DNA of 64,000 nt from Microbulbifer agarilyticus (GTDB lineage Bacteria > Pseudomonadota > Gammaproteobacteria > Pseudomonadales > Cellvibrionaceae), in assembly GCF_001999945.1 (NCBI RefSeq), contig NZ_CP019650.1, positions 3,901,501 through 3,965,500 on the forward strand, given 5' to 3'. The position numbers and the translations under genes were made by a program. Under the pieces are notes generated by a model. The model made no database searches and was not told the DNA's origin. It was given only the letters and a program-made list of their open reading frames with translations. Positions 36,526-46,019 of the stretch are shown one piece after another; position 1 is the first letter of the stretch; the number at the start of each line of letters is the position of its first letter.

Positions 36526-37146
36526 GTGAATTATCAGTTGCTGATTGCCGATGATCATCCGCTCTATCGCGATGCGTTGGCGACGACCCTTTCCAGTCAT
36601 TTCCCCAATGCCGATCTGCTGCAGAGTGAAGATCTCGATTCCACCCTGGAGCGTCTTGCCCAGTCGGAAGTGGATCTTCTGCTGTTAGATCTGAATATGC
36701 CAGGCAGCGAGGGCTTTAGTGGTCTGGCACGTATCCGCAATGATTTCCCTGCGGTGCCGGTAGTGGTTGTTTCCGGTAGCGACAAGCATGCCGTTATTCA
36801 GCAGGCATCTAGCCTCGGTGCCAGCGGCTTCCTTTCCAAGACTGCGCGTCCGGATGAGATATTGCAGTGCATTGAGTGCGTACTTTCTGGGGACCAGTGG
36901 TTCAGTGAGGAGGCCCTGCAGGCAGAGACAGAATCTGCGCTTGCCGACAAGCTCACGCAACTTACTCCCCAGCAGTTGAAGATATTCCAGATGATTGCGC
37001 AGGGCATGCTGAACAAGCAGATTGCGTATGACTTGGATATCACCGAGCCAACGGTGAAAAGCCACGTGACTGCGATTTTACGCAAGCTTGAATTGCGCGA
37101 TCGTAAGCAGCTGATTCGCGAGGCTCAGGCGCTGATTCAGCTCTAA
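36526..37146 (+). CDS. LuxR/NarL-family response regulator, CrbR/ErdR-like
   Basis: A 206-residue response regulator. The receiver domain (1-120) has the acidic pair in IADDHPLY, phosphoacceptor D55 (LLLLDLNMPG) and K in FLSKTARPDE. The C-terminal LuxR-type helix-turn-helix is LTPQQLKIFQMIAQGMLNKQ followed by EPTVKSHVTAIL. GTG 36526 with AGGG upstream gives the family length. Regulators of this type pair with SSS-domain hybrid kinases (CrbS/CrbR in Vibrio, MxtR/ErdR in Pseudomonas) that control acetate and short-chain acid use. Such a kinase lies at 39717-43145, so they are probably partners. Confidence 0.85.
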   Translation: MNYQLLIADDHPLYRDALATTLSSHFPNADLLQSEDLDSTLERLAQSEVDLLLLDLNMPGSEGFSGLARIRNDFPAVPVVVVSGSDKHAVIQQASSLGASGFLSKTARPDEILQCIECVLSGDQWFSEEALQAETESALADKLTQLTPQQLKIFQMIAQGMLNKQIAYDLDITEPTVKSHVTAILRKLELRDRKQLIREAQALIQL

Positions 37147-37201
37147 TTCTTCTTTATTCAGCGCTTCGTAACCTTAAAAGCTCTGTTCTGAACTCCATGG
37201 C

Positions 37202-37312
37202 GGCGGATTGCCGGGTGTGGATTTTCAGGACCGCTGTGAACCCATCCCTGGGCGCTGCGGCGCAAACATCCTGTTTGCGACGCTCCTGAAAATCCACACC
37301 CGGCACTCCACC
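37202..37312 (-). repeat. Folded intergenic repeat, copy E
   Basis: A 111 bp element, sense strand minus. Arms 37202-37230 and 37284-37312 pair over 29 nt with one U.G and one G.A on the minus strand. Inner hairpin CGCAAAC-AGGAT-GTTTGCG, second hairpin CCC-AGGGAT-GGG. ATGGC abuts the left arm, a variant of GTGGC. It is the left half of the composite 37202-37496, downstream of the response regulator gene. Confidence 0.88.
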
Positions 37313-37384
37313 TTCACATCCGATATATCCACTCCGTAAGTTGGGTTTATCCAATGCTTACGAAGTACTAATGGGTAATTTGAA

Positions 37385-37496
37385 GGCTTGGTACCGGGGA
37401 TTCGTTTTTGAAAGCGTCGGCGACAGGGACGTCGCCGCCGCAGCGCCCAGGGATGGGTTCACAGCGGTTTCAAAAACGAATACCCGGTGCCGGGCC
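37385..37496 (+). repeat. Folded intergenic repeat, copy F
   Basis: A 112 bp element, sense strand plus. Arms 37385-37413 and 37468-37496 pair over 29 nt with three U.G and one G.A. Inner hairpin GGCGAC-AGGGAC-GTCGCC, second CCC-AGGGAT-GGG. GCCAC follows. It is divergent from copy E across a 72 nt spacer (37313-37384) that contains CGTAAG...CTTACG and resembles the spacer between copies A and B. Together these fill the 37147-37530 gap. Confidence 0.88.
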
Positions 37497-37530
37497 GCCA
37501 CGAACCGCGGCCAGAGTACCAAAGGCCCAC

Positions 37531-38463
37531 CTAGACGCCCTGCAAATACTCCGCAACATGACGATAAACCCGCTCACACGCCTCAGGCACAAGGCTTTCC
37601 ACATTCAAGAACGCGTGAATCATGTCATCAAAGTGCAGTAGCTCTGCATTAGCGCCACCGGCGCGCACCTTGTTCACATACTCCACGCCCTCATCCCGCA
37701 GCGCACAAAACTCTGCAGTAACAACCAGAGTCGCAGGCATATTCTTGGTGAACTCACCGTGCAGCGGTGAAACCGAATGTGGGTTTTCAGCACCCTGCAG
37801 ATAATTGTTGAAGTACCAGAGAATTTTTTCTTTCTCCAGCAAATACCCTCTCCCATTCTCTTCAATGGAAGGCGTCTGCATTGTGTAATCCAGACTCGGG
37901 TAGATCAGCACCTGCGCATCAATGGTGTTCGGTTGATGCTGCAGCAGTCGGCTGGCAGATGCACACAGTGCACCGCCACCGGAATCACCCATCAAGATCC
38001 AGCGACCGTTGTGGACAACACCCTTGCGGTCCAGCGCCGTACCCAGATGGCGCACCACACTGATCAAATCATTTAGTGCAGCCGGGTAGGGATTTTCCGG
38101 AGCCAAACGATATTCGAGGGAAATAACCGTGCGCTTACTGGTATCCGCGATGCGGCGACAAATTGGGTCGTACACCGTAACGCTGCCCGCCATATGCCCG
38201 CCGCCGTGACAGTAAATAACTGCCGCACCATCGATCGCACCTTCCGGCTGATAAATTCGCACCGGCACCGCATATTCGCCGCCGGTCACTACCGTGTCAG
38301 ACACCTTCATGTCTGGCCCTGCAGTAACAAAACCTGCAGTGAGATTGGCGAGACTCTCGCGGGCGTTCACCGGCGTCGGTTCGAAACCGGCGGCCTTAAC
38401 CTGTGCAACCTGAGCGTTGACCGCCACCAGCCATTCGGCGAGTTTCGGATTAAGCTGTCGCAT
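37531..38463 (-). CDS. HSL-family (family IV) alpha/beta hydrolase esterase
   Basis: A 310-residue esterase of the hormone-sensitive lipase group. Oxyanion motif H86-G-G-G-H90, nucleophile S161 in GDSGGGAL, acid in LVVTAEFCALRDEG and base in DDMIHAF. Family IV enzymes cleave short- to medium-chain esters. There is no signal peptide, so it acts in the cytoplasm. ATG 38463 has GGAGG at ideal spacing and overlaps the end of the MFS gene by 14 bp, so the pair are coupled. Given the neighbouring hydroxybutyrate dehydrogenase, MFS carrier and TonB receptor, hydrolysis of an imported hydroxyacyl ester is a reasonable guess, not shown. Confidence 0.85.
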   Translation of the reverse strand: MRQLNPKLAEWLVAVNAQVAQVKAAGFEPTPVNARESLANLTAGFVTAGPDMKVSDTVVTGGEYAVPVRIYQPEGAIDGAAVIYCHGGGHMAGSVTVYDPICRRIADTSKRTVISLEYRLAPENPYPAALNDLISVVRHLGTALDRKGVVHNGRWILMGDSGGGALCASASRLLQHQPNTIDAQVLIYPSLDYTMQTPSIEENGRGYLLEKEKILWYFNNYLQGAENPHSVSPLHGEFTKNMPATLVVTAEFCALRDEGVEYVNKVRAGGANAELLHFDDMIHAFLNVESLVPEACERVYRHVAEYLQGV

Positions 38464-39649
38464 TGTCGGCCTCCAGGTTTTCTTCACTGGATTTCTTACC
38501 GCTTTCCGGCAGCAGGAAGGAGAACACAAACAGGGACGCAGAACAGGCTACCGCGAAATACGCAGCCGTTGCCGGCTCGCCGGTAACATCTGCGAGCACA
38601 CCAGCGCCGTACATCAGCACCGTTTCCACACCGTAGGAAACGGACCAGAACATGGCGAAGGTAACGGTAATTTTTGCCGGGGTCATGCCGGGCAGTTCCT
38701 GCGGCAGGGTAACCAGTGCGGTCATCGGCAGGAACATGCAGAAGCCGGCCAACGCGGCCGCGGTGTAGGCAATCATTGGATCACGACTGGTCACCATCAG
38801 CGCCGCAAACACCACCAGGGCAAGGCCGCCAAAACGCAGCACCGGCAGGCGCAGGGGATAGCGTTTGGTAACGATGATGCCGGCCACAGTACCCACCATA
38901 CCCGCGGCAATCATTACCGCAGACAGGTGATTACTTGCCACCGCAAAGCCGTCGATCAGCGGGAACAGTGCAAATACCGCGATGTAACAGAACAGCACGC
39001 CACAGTAAGCCAGTGGCAACCACCAGTTGAATCCTTCACGGGCGCCCTGCTTGAAGCCGTATTCTTCCTGCGGCTTGTCACCGCCGCCCGACAGTGGGAA
39101 GTTCTCGGCACTCAGCCACCAAAGGATCCCCAGCGCCAGCGCCATCACCCCGTACAACACCACAATGGACTGCCAGCTGCCCAACCAGCTCAGCAGTGCG
39201 GTGGTGGTCAGTAGGGCCAGCAGGTTACCGGCATTGAATGCAGCGGCGTTAATGCCGTTGATCAACGGGCGCTCCTCTGCAGAGAAGTAATGCAGCACTA
39301 CCGGGGCAAAGTAGACGATCGCCAGTGCGCCGCCAAGGCCCAGAGCCAGACGGGACATCAGCCAGGCACCGTAACTGCCCGCCAGGGCGCCAAAGCCACC
39401 GGCCGCAATCAGGATAATCGCGATCATAAACGCACGCTTGGCGCCGAGGCGCATAAGCAGGGCCGCAGCGGCGAGGTTGCCGACAATCTTGGCAATGGTG
39501 ATGACATTACTGCCCCAGGTCGCATTCGCGAAGCCTTCCTCACCAAACGACGACTGAATCGCCGGGGTCAGAATGGCCCCGGACACCCAGCTCGCAGCGA
39601 ACAGCGCATAGGCGCTGAACATCAGTATTTCCAACACGGTTTTTTTCAT
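38450..39649 (-). CDS. MFS transporter
   Basis: A 399-residue protein with about 12 hydrophobic segments. MFS features include MRLGAKRAFMIAIILIAAGG after TM2 (the G-x-x-x-D/R-R-x-G-R-like loop is weakly kept), SRLALGLGGALAIVYF in TM4 and a central polar loop (SGGGDKPQEEYGFKQ). Start ATG 39649 gives a first TM directly after MKKTVLEIL; a longer frame to 39745 overlaps the kinase gene and is less likely. It lies 67 bp after the kinase stop and is coupled to the esterase gene. It probably carries an organic acid or ester, inferred from context only. Confidence 0.85.
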   Translation of the reverse strand: MKKTVLEILMFSAYALFAASWVSGAILTPAIQSSFGEEGFANATWGSNVITIAKIVGNLAAAALLMRLGAKRAFMIAIILIAAGGFGALAGSYGAWLMSRLALGLGGALAIVYFAPVVLHYFSAEERPLINGINAAAFNAGNLLALLTTTALLSWLGSWQSIVVLYGVMALALGILWWLSAENFPLSGGGDKPQEEYGFKQGAREGFNWWLPLAYCGVLFCYIAVFALFPLIDGFAVASNHLSAVMIAAGMVGTVAGIIVTKRYPLRLPVLRFGGLALVVFAALMVTSRDPMIAYTAAALAGFCMFLPMTALVTLPQELPGMTPAKITVTFAMFWSVSYGVETVLMYGAGVLADVTGEPATAAYFAVACSASLFVFSFLLPESGKKSSEENLEADNATA

Positions 39650-39716
39650 CGCGGGATACCACTTTTTATTCTTGATTAAGTCACAGGTCAGACTGCGTCG
39701 GATCGCAGGGCTTTGC

Positions 39717-42700
39717 CTATACGACCTTGGTCGCAGACCCGGCAATACGCGACTTCTGCCGCTGCTGCAGCAGGGCCCGCAGCGCCGCCGGGCGCAGCGG
39801 TTTCTGCAGGAACTGCCAGCCGGCGTTCTGGGCGCGGGTCTTCACCGTATTGGTGTTCTCGGCGGAAATGATCACGCAGGGAATGCCGCCTCCCCAGCGG
39901 GACAGCAGTTCACCCCCCAGATCGATACCGTTATCGCCATCGTCCAGGTGGAAGTCCATCAGTAACAGATCCGGCTCGGCCGCGGCGAGCGCCTCGGCGC
40001 GATTGCGTGCGCAGTGCACCGTGCACCCCCAGCCACTCAACAGTGCCGCCATGGCCTCGAGTATGGACGGTTCGTTATCCACACACAGCACCTGCAGATC
40101 TAGCGTGGCGCCGCGCCCGGCGATCGGCGTCACGGCAGGGCGCGACGCGGCGCGGGCGGTGGCGCGCGGCAAGCGCACGCGGAACACACTGCCGCGGCCG
40201 AGTACCGAAGACAGGCTAATGGGGCTGTTTAGAAGGCGGCACAGGCGCTCCACCGTGGCCAGGCCGAGCCCATAACCGTGCTGGCGCGCCACATTGTCGG
40301 AATCCTGCGAAGTTAAACGGCAGAACTCGCGGAAAATGGCCTGTTGCTGCTCAGGGGCGATACCTTCACCGGTATCCCACACCTCCAGGGAAATGTCGGC
40401 ACCGCGTTTGCGTGCCGCTACCAGCACGCCACCGTGCGCGGTGTATTTCACCGCGTTATCCAGCAGGTTCTGCACCACCCGACGCAGCATCTTCTCATCG
40501 CTGTGCACCCACAGGTGGCTGCGTCGGTAGCGCAGGCGGATACCCCGGCTGCCGGCCGCGACCCGCGCCTGGGCCACCGCGTCGTCGAGGATGCTGTCGA
40601 GGGAAACCGGCGCAAAGCTCGGGCGAATATCCCCCGCGTCCATGCGCGCGATCTGCAACATATCGGTGATCAATTGCTCGGCGGAAGCCAGGGCGCGGTC
40701 GGCGCGGGTCAGCAGCTCTCGGCTGTCGTCTTCCAACGAGTGCGCGGCCAGCGCATCGATAAACAGGCGGCTGGCATTCAGCGGCTGCACCAGGTCGTGG
40801 CTGGCGGCGGCCAGGAAGCGGGTCTTGCCGGCACTCGCCGCCTGCAGCTCACGGTTCAGTTCCTGCAATTCGTCGTTGACGGTTTCCAGTTCAACGGTGC
40901 GGTGCGCCACCTTCTGCTCGAGGGAGTTGCGGATCTCGGTGAGCTCGCCCAGTGCGCGTTGGTAATCAGACACATCTGTATAGGTGGTTACGAAGCCGCC
41001 GCCGGGCAGGGGATTACCGCGGATTTCCAGCACCGTGCCATCGGTACGATTGCGCTGCACCCGGTAAGCGGTGCCGTTGCGCAAATGCTCCACGCGCTTG
41101 CGTACATGCTCTTCCACATCGCCGGTGCCACACTCGCCGCGGCTGGCGTTGTAGCGCACCAGCTCCGCCACCGGGCGCCCCACGTAAATCATCTCCGCGG
41201 GGTATTTAAACAGCGCCAGATAACGGCGGTTCCAGGCAACCAGGTTGAGGTTGGCATCCACCACCGAAATTCCCTGATCGATATTGTCGATACTGCTCTG
41301 CAACAGTCCGCGGCCAAACTGATAGATTTCCGAGGCCTGCTGCAATTCCTGCGCGGTCACGTCCGGCTCACTCAACTGGCGCACCAGGCGCTGGGCACTG
41401 GTACTGCCGACGATACCCGCGAGAATTTTTTCCACCGTCTCGCGGTATTTGCTCGCGGCCTCTCTGGACGTCTTGCTACCCGAGTCGGTTTCCGGCCCCT
41501 CGGCCAGAGGCGCCAGCGCCCGCTCGGCCGCCGCTTCGCCCACAAACCGCGCCAGCAACTGCCGCAACTGCGACTTATCCACAGGTGCTACCTGCACCGC
41601 ACCGCCGCCGGGCTGTAAACGCTCCTGCAACAGCGACACCGCCGCCAGCGCGATCGCATTTAAACCGAGCCCGAATACACAGCAGGTAGTCAGCGCGTTC
41701 CACTCAAGTCCCAGTGCACCGGCAATCAGATCGGCCTGCCCCAGCGCCGCTGGCAGCGCGGACATTGCCCACACCGCCGAGCCCACCAGCAAACCGGCGA
41801 TCACACCGGCGGCACGCAACTGCGGCCAGTGCCCGGGCCAGGTCACTGCCGCGACCATCGCGGGCGCCAGCTGGGCCACCAGTGCCAGGGAAAGCAGTCC
41901 AAAGGTACCGAGGCTAACCCCGGAACCAATCAATTCACTCACCCCAAACGCAGCGAGCATCAGCAGGCCGATAATCACCCGCCGCACCCGGCGCAAGTCG
42001 CTTCCCAGTGCCACCCCAGCCGGGCGCTGCTGCAAGCGCTTCAACCACCAGGGCACCACCATGGTATTGGCGATCATGGTGGACAGGGCGATGGTGGCAA
42101 TAATCACCATACTGGAGCCGGCAGAGAGACCACCGATAAACGCCAGCAATGCCAGCCACGGGGTACCGCTCTCCAGCGGAATGCCCAGTACATAGCGCTC
42201 GGCATTGGTGTAACTCTCCGGCAGCCACAGCAGGCCGCCGTAACCGACTACCAGTACCGCTGCCGACACCAGCGCCAGATACAATGGGATAAGCCGGCGC
42301 ACGGTCTTGATATCGCGCTCGCCGTCACTCTCGATCATCAGGATATGGAACTGCCGCGGCAGGCAGAAGATAGCCGCCATCCCCAGCACCACCACCGCGA
42401 AAAAGCCGGTATCTGCCGGGCGGGATTCCGCCAGCGCCGCCACTCGTTCACTGGACAGTGCTGACCGCGCCAGATCCGCCGAACCGTCAAACGCGGCACC
42501 CACCACAAAACAGGCCACTGCTACCAAAGCGCCGATCTTTACCAGCGCCTCGAACGCCACGGCCAGCAACATGCCGTTGCGGTGCACACTGCTGTCGATA
42601 TGCCGGGTACCGAATAACAGCGCAAACAGACCCAGGGTCAGGCCCACCACCGCGGTCACCACCGAGGCACTGATACCGCGCTGCTGGTCCGCGCCGTCTG

Positions 42701-43145
42701 CCAATAACAGGAAACTGTCCGCAACAGCCCTTAACTGCAGTGACAGGTAGGGGACAATCGCCACCACCGCAAGCAGCGCGACAACGGCCGCAAGCCACTG
42801 GGAGCCGCCGTACTGGGCACTGATAAAGTCAGCGATGGAGGTGGAGCCCTGGCGCTTGGACAGGCGCACAAAGCGCACCAGCAGCGGCGCGCCGAAAACC
42901 AGCATCAGGCAAGCGCCAACGAAGGTCGGCGGCAGCAGCCAGCCCTCGGTCACCGCCTGCGCAGGCACGCCGAAGAACATCCAGGCACTGGTATAGGTGC
43001 CGGCCAGGGCTAGCAGCAGCGGTTTGGCCGGGCGAATCCGGGCAACAGGCAGGCGATCGCCCCAGAAGGCGATGGCGAATAACAGCAGCAGGTAGGAAAG
43101 GCCCACAACGGCCAATAAGGTAAGGCTAAACACTTGGCGCCTCAT
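39717..43145 (-). CDS. CrbS/MxtR-like hybrid sensor kinase with sodium-solute symporter domain
   Basis: A 1142-residue sensor. Residues 1 to about 510 form a 12-13 TM sodium:solute symporter (SLC5) domain (AYTSAWMFFGVPAQAVTEG region, with key patterns TSAWMFFG and FIGGLSAGSSMVI). A short linker of STAC type follows, then PAS (NIDQGISVVDANLNLVAWN), a coiled coil, HisKA with SHDLVQPLNASR, an HATPase domain (NLLDNAVKYT, WDTGEGI, GYGLGLATV) and a C-terminal receiver (LCVDNEP, LLLMDFHLDD). This architecture is that of CrbS/MxtR, which senses short-chain carboxylates and signals to a LuxR-type regulator. The likely partner is 36526-37146. It is divergent from the TonB receptor gene. Confidence 0.9.
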   Translation of the reverse strand: MRRQVFSLTLLAVVGLSYLLLLFAIAFWGDRLPVARIRPAKPLLLALAGTYTSAWMFFGVPAQAVTEGWLLPPTFVGACLMLVFGAPLLVRFVRLSKRQGSTSIADFISAQYGGSQWLAAVVALLAVVAIVPYLSLQLRAVADSFLLLADGADQQRGISASVVTAVVGLTLGLFALLFGTRHIDSSVHRNGMLLAVAFEALVKIGALVAVACFVVGAAFDGSADLARSALSSERVAALAESRPADTGFFAVVVLGMAAIFCLPRQFHILMIESDGERDIKTVRRLIPLYLALVSAAVLVVGYGGLLWLPESYTNAERYVLGIPLESGTPWLALLAFIGGLSAGSSMVIIATIALSTMIANTMVVPWWLKRLQQRPAGVALGSDLRRVRRVIIGLLMLAAFGVSELIGSGVSLGTFGLLSLALVAQLAPAMVAAVTWPGHWPQLRAAGVIAGLLVGSAVWAMSALPAALGQADLIAGALGLEWNALTTCCVFGLGLNAIALAAVSLLQERLQPGGGAVQVAPVDKSQLRQLLARFVGEAAAERALAPLAEGPETDSGSKTSREAASKYRETVEKILAGIVGSTSAQRLVRQLSEPDVTAQELQQASEIYQFGRGLLQSSIDNIDQGISVVDANLNLVAWNRRYLALFKYPAEMIYVGRPVAELVRYNASRGECGTGDVEEHVRKRVEHLRNGTAYRVQRNRTDGTVLEIRGNPLPGGGFVTTYTDVSDYQRALGELTEIRNSLEQKVAHRTVELETVNDELQELNRELQAASAGKTRFLAAASHDLVQPLNASRLFIDALAAHSLEDDSRELLTRADRALASAEQLITDMLQIARMDAGDIRPSFAPVSLDSILDDAVAQARVAAGSRGIRLRYRRSHLWVHSDEKMLRRVVQNLLDNAVKYTAHGGVLVAARKRGADISLEVWDTGEGIAPEQQQAIFREFCRLTSQDSDNVARQHGYGLGLATVERLCRLLNSPISLSSVLGRGSVFRVRLPRATARAASRPAVTPIAGRGATLDLQVLCVDNEPSILEAMAALLSGWGCTVHCARNRAEALAAAEPDLLLMDFHLDDGDNGIDLGGELLSRWGGGIPCVIISAENTNTVKTRAQNAGWQFLQKPLRPAALRALLQQRQKSRIAGSATKVV

Positions 43146-43204
43146 TCATTATTGTGTTTATGATGAAGAGGTTAACCGATCGTGTGTTTTTTGTCCTGCC
43201 CCCG

Positions 43205-43230
43205 AAGGTGTGACCTGCGTCATACCTTGG
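43205..43230 (+). promoter_or_regulatory. Operator-like palindrome upstream of the TonB receptor gene
   Basis: AAGGTGTGAC (43205-43214), 4 bp, GTCATACCTT (43219-43228) followed by GG. It is a near match of the palindrome at 35601-35629; both contain TCATACCTTGGTC on the right. The spacer differs by one base. It sits between the divergent kinase and receptor starts and 84 bp before the receptor ATG. Confidence 0.6.
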
Positions 43231-43314
43231 TCTAGCAGGCAGGAACCCCATCAGCCGATACAGTGCAGTTCCGTAACTTAGATAAAAACCATAAACCGGT
43301 GATCGGAGAGAGCC

Positions 43315-45474
43315 ATGCGCAATCCAAGTAAATTCAATCCTCTTGCCGCGGGCGTCATGCTTGCCTGTGGTGCATCCTTCGCATACGCGGAACCCCAGCT
43401 GGAAGAAGTAACCGTGACTGCGCAGAAGCGCGAGCAGTCACTGCAGGAAGTACCGGTTGCGGTTTCGGCGATCAGCGAAGCTCAGCTGATGGATAACGGC
43501 ATTACCGATATGACCGAAATCCAGAAAATGTCCCCTAACACCACTCTGCAGGTGAGCCGCGGTACCAACTCCACCCTGACCGCCTTTATTCGCGGTATTG
43601 GCCAGCAGGATCCACTGTGGGGCTATGAGCCGGGCGTTGGTATCTATATCGACGACGTTTACATTGCTCGTCCACAGGGTGCGGTAATGGATGTATTCGA
43701 CGTTGAGCGCATCGAAGTTCTGCGCGGCCCGCAGGGCACCCTGTACGGTAAGAACACCATTGGTGGCGCAGTTAAATATGTCACCAAGAAAATGACCGGC
43801 GACACCGAAGTATCTATTGGCTCCTCTCTGGGCAGCTACAACCAGCGCGACCTGAAGTTCAAAGCATCCACCGCGATGACCGACAAGCTGAACATCGGTG
43901 CTGCCGTGGCCAGCTTCAACCGCGACGGTTTCGGTGAGAACGTCCGCACCGGCGCAGACCAGTACAACAAAGATATTCTCGCAGGCCGTCTCAGCCTCGA
44001 ATACTCAGCGACCGATGACCTCTTCTTCCGCTTCGCGGCGGACAAGACCATCGACAAGTCGGCGTCCAAGCACGGACATCGTTTCAATCCCGGCATTAAC
44101 GGCGAAGCCGTACTGGGTAGCATTTACGATACCGAATCCAACCTGCCGTCCGACAACCGCGTAGAAACCAGTGGCATGTCCCTGACCGCAGAATGGCAGG
44201 CAAGCGACAGCATCACCATCAAGTCCGTGACTGCCAACCGCAAGGGCGAGACCGAAACCGTTATCGATTTCGACAGTGTGAACAGCGCGAGCTTTGACGT
44301 TCCGGCGGTTTACGATGACGAGCAGTTCTCTCAGGAATTCCAGCTGATCTGGCAGGGCGACAGCGCTGACCTAGTGAGCGGCATCTACTACTACGACGGC
44401 ACCGCAGCGGGCGGTTATGACGCGGTACTGGATCCGATCACCGTAGCAGTAAACGGCGAAGTGGACACCAAGAGCCTGTCTGCGTATGCGCACTACAACT
44501 GGCAGTTCGCCGACCAGTGGAACCTGAACCTGGGCGGCCGCTATACCCGTGACGAAAAAGAAGCTGACGTGTACAACGCAGTGGTAGCCGGCCTGGGCAG
44601 CGACCTGTCCCACGACAAGTACTACGCCGATTCAGCCGACCCCGTCGTTTTGGCTGTGCGCACCGATTACACCAACGACGACTCCTGGGGCGAGTTCACC
44701 CCACGCGTTGGCCTCGACTACCAAGTTAGCGACGATGCGATGGTTTACGCCAGCTACAGTAGCGGCTTCAAGTCCGGCGGCTTCGATATGCGCGGTGTGG
44801 CAACAGCCAACCCGCAGACCACTGAAGGTTACGCTCCGGAGACTGTGGATACCGTAGAGTTTGGCTGGAAGCTTGATCTCCTCGACAACCGCATGCGACT
44901 CAACGGCGCCCTGTTCCGCGCGGACTACACCGACATGCAGCTGACCACCCAGCGTCTGCTGGATGACGGCACCACTGCAGGCGACGTTCTGAACGCTGGT
45001 AAGTCCCGTATTCAAGGTATTGAATTGGAAGCCTCTCTTGCGCTTACCGACAACCTGAGCGCAAACGCCAACCTGGGCTGGGTCGATGCAGAGTTCATCG
45101 AGTTCATTTCTGGCGGCATGGATATCTCCGATACCCGCGATATGCAGAACACTCCCGACACCACGGCGATGGTTCAGCTGAACTGGTCTCTGCCGGTTGC
45201 CGGCGGCGAAATGGTTGTTGTGCCTTCGGCGTCTTATCGCTCTGACACCCAGATCTTTGAAACGCCAAGCATCCTCGACCAGAAGGGCTACACCCTGGTT
45301 GACCTGACCGCGACTTATTACAGCGCCGATGGCAACTGGAACCTGGGCCTGCGGGGTAAAAACCTGACCGATACCGAGTACCGTATCGCGGGCTACGACT
45401 TCGGGCCGGTATTCCAGACTGGCTTCTACGGCGCGCCCCGCACTATCGCCCTCACAGGTAACTACAACTTCTAA
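43315..45474 (+). CDS. TonB-dependent outer-membrane receptor
   Basis: A 719-residue receptor. The signal peptide ends SFAYA; the TonB box is in LEEVTVTAQKR. The plug domain contains VAVSAIS and RIEVLRGPQGTLYGKNTIGG. A 22-strand barrel follows, ending in GNYNF with terminal Phe. It belongs to the broad CirA-like group common in marine bacteria that take up organic ligands as well as siderophores. GGAGAG precedes the ATG. It is divergent from the SSS-hybrid kinase and shares an operator-like palindrome with the hydroxybutyrate dehydrogenase promoter, which suggests an organic carbon substrate rather than iron. Confidence 0.92.
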   Translation: MRNPSKFNPLAAGVMLACGASFAYAEPQLEEVTVTAQKREQSLQEVPVAVSAISEAQLMDNGITDMTEIQKMSPNTTLQVSRGTNSTLTAFIRGIGQQDPLWGYEPGVGIYIDDVYIARPQGAVMDVFDVERIEVLRGPQGTLYGKNTIGGAVKYVTKKMTGDTEVSIGSSLGSYNQRDLKFKASTAMTDKLNIGAAVASFNRDGFGENVRTGADQYNKDILAGRLSLEYSATDDLFFRFAADKTIDKSASKHGHRFNPGINGEAVLGSIYDTESNLPSDNRVETSGMSLTAEWQASDSITIKSVTANRKGETETVIDFDSVNSASFDVPAVYDDEQFSQEFQLIWQGDSADLVSGIYYYDGTAAGGYDAVLDPITVAVNGEVDTKSLSAYAHYNWQFADQWNLNLGGRYTRDEKEADVYNAVVAGLGSDLSHDKYYADSADPVVLAVRTDYTNDDSWGEFTPRVGLDYQVSDDAMVYASYSSGFKSGGFDMRGVATANPQTTEGYAPETVDTVEFGWKLDLLDNRMRLNGALFRADYTDMQLTTQRLLDDGTTAGDVLNAGKSRIQGIELEASLALTDNLSANANLGWVDAEFIEFISGGMDISDTRDMQNTPDTTAMVQLNWSLPVAGGEMVVVPSASYRSDTQIFETPSILDQKGYTLVDLTATYYSADGNWNLGLRGKNLTDTEYRIAGYDFGPVFQTGFYGAPRTIALTGNYNF

Positions 45475-45540
45475 GTTTGTCTCTGACATCATCGCGAATT
45501 TGCAAAGCACGTTTTGTGCGTCTTCATTGCACTTTCCCTT

Positions 45541-45563
45541 GGGGCCCACTGGGCCCCTTTTTT
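45541..45563 (+). terminator. Rho-independent terminator of the TonB receptor gene
   Basis: GGGGCCC-ACT-GGGCCCC followed by six T, 66 bp after the stop. Confidence 0.92.
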
Positions 45564-45734
45564 GTTTTCCTTCCTCCGTTTTTTTCTTTGCTCTCCCGTA
45601 AGCGACCCGGCGGCACCGGCGTACAAATAATTAATTTGGCGCACAAATTCACACTTTGGCGGAAAGCTCTTCTAATCTGAAGAAAGGTGGTGGCAGTGAG
45701 GCCGCTGCCCGAATCAAGCCATTGAGGTATCCGC

Positions 45735-46019
45735 GTGCAGAAATTCAGAAGTATTCTGCTGACGGTGGCCATTGCGACAGGAGTTGTTGCCGGTTGTACC
45801 ACGACCGAGCCCAGGGATAGTCAAGCCAACCGCGCTTTCAGTAGCGCCGTGCCCCCACATTTGGAGTCCTCGCACTTCACCCTGCGCTCCTCCGAGCGAC
45901 GCCCCCGTCGCAGCGTTCGCGAAGCCCCGCGCTCACTCAACGTCAACGGCACCCGCTTCCGCTGTTTCGAACAGGAACTGGATTCGAAAGTCGTTGTGCG
46001 CTGCGTACGGCAGTCCTAG
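45735..46019 (+). CDS. Small predicted lipoprotein, unknown function
   Basis: A 94-residue protein starting at GTG with GAGGT upstream. Lipobox VAGC, cysteine 21, then TTTEPRDSQANR, an Arg-rich middle (SSERRPRRSVREAPR) and NVNGTRFRCFEQELDSKVVVRC with two cysteines that could pair. I recognise no family. It is followed by two META-type lipoprotein genes, all on the plus strand. Confidence 0.6.
   Translation: MQKFRSILLTVAIATGVVAGCTTTEPRDSQANRAFSSAVPPHLESSHFTLRSSERRPRRSVREAPRSLNVNGTRFRCFEQELDSKVVVRCVRQS

Noticed and set aside
37154..37354. Open frames inside the repeat copies (also 34404-34604, 18692-18898, 1608-1859) encoding RDGFTA- or MDGFTA-containing peptides
   Set aside because: The shared peptide is only the translation of the conserved repeat core; the frames run through palindromes, have no ribosome sites and no conserved protein outside the core.
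38417..39214. A plus-strand open frame of 265 codons opposite the MFS gene
   Set aside because: His/Gln-rich nonsense translation, antisense to conserved transporter sequence.
39717..39745. A third copy of the CCTTGGTC palindrome near 39720-39735
   Set aside because: GACCTTGGTC occurs inside the kinase coding end without the second half of the dyad; probably chance.
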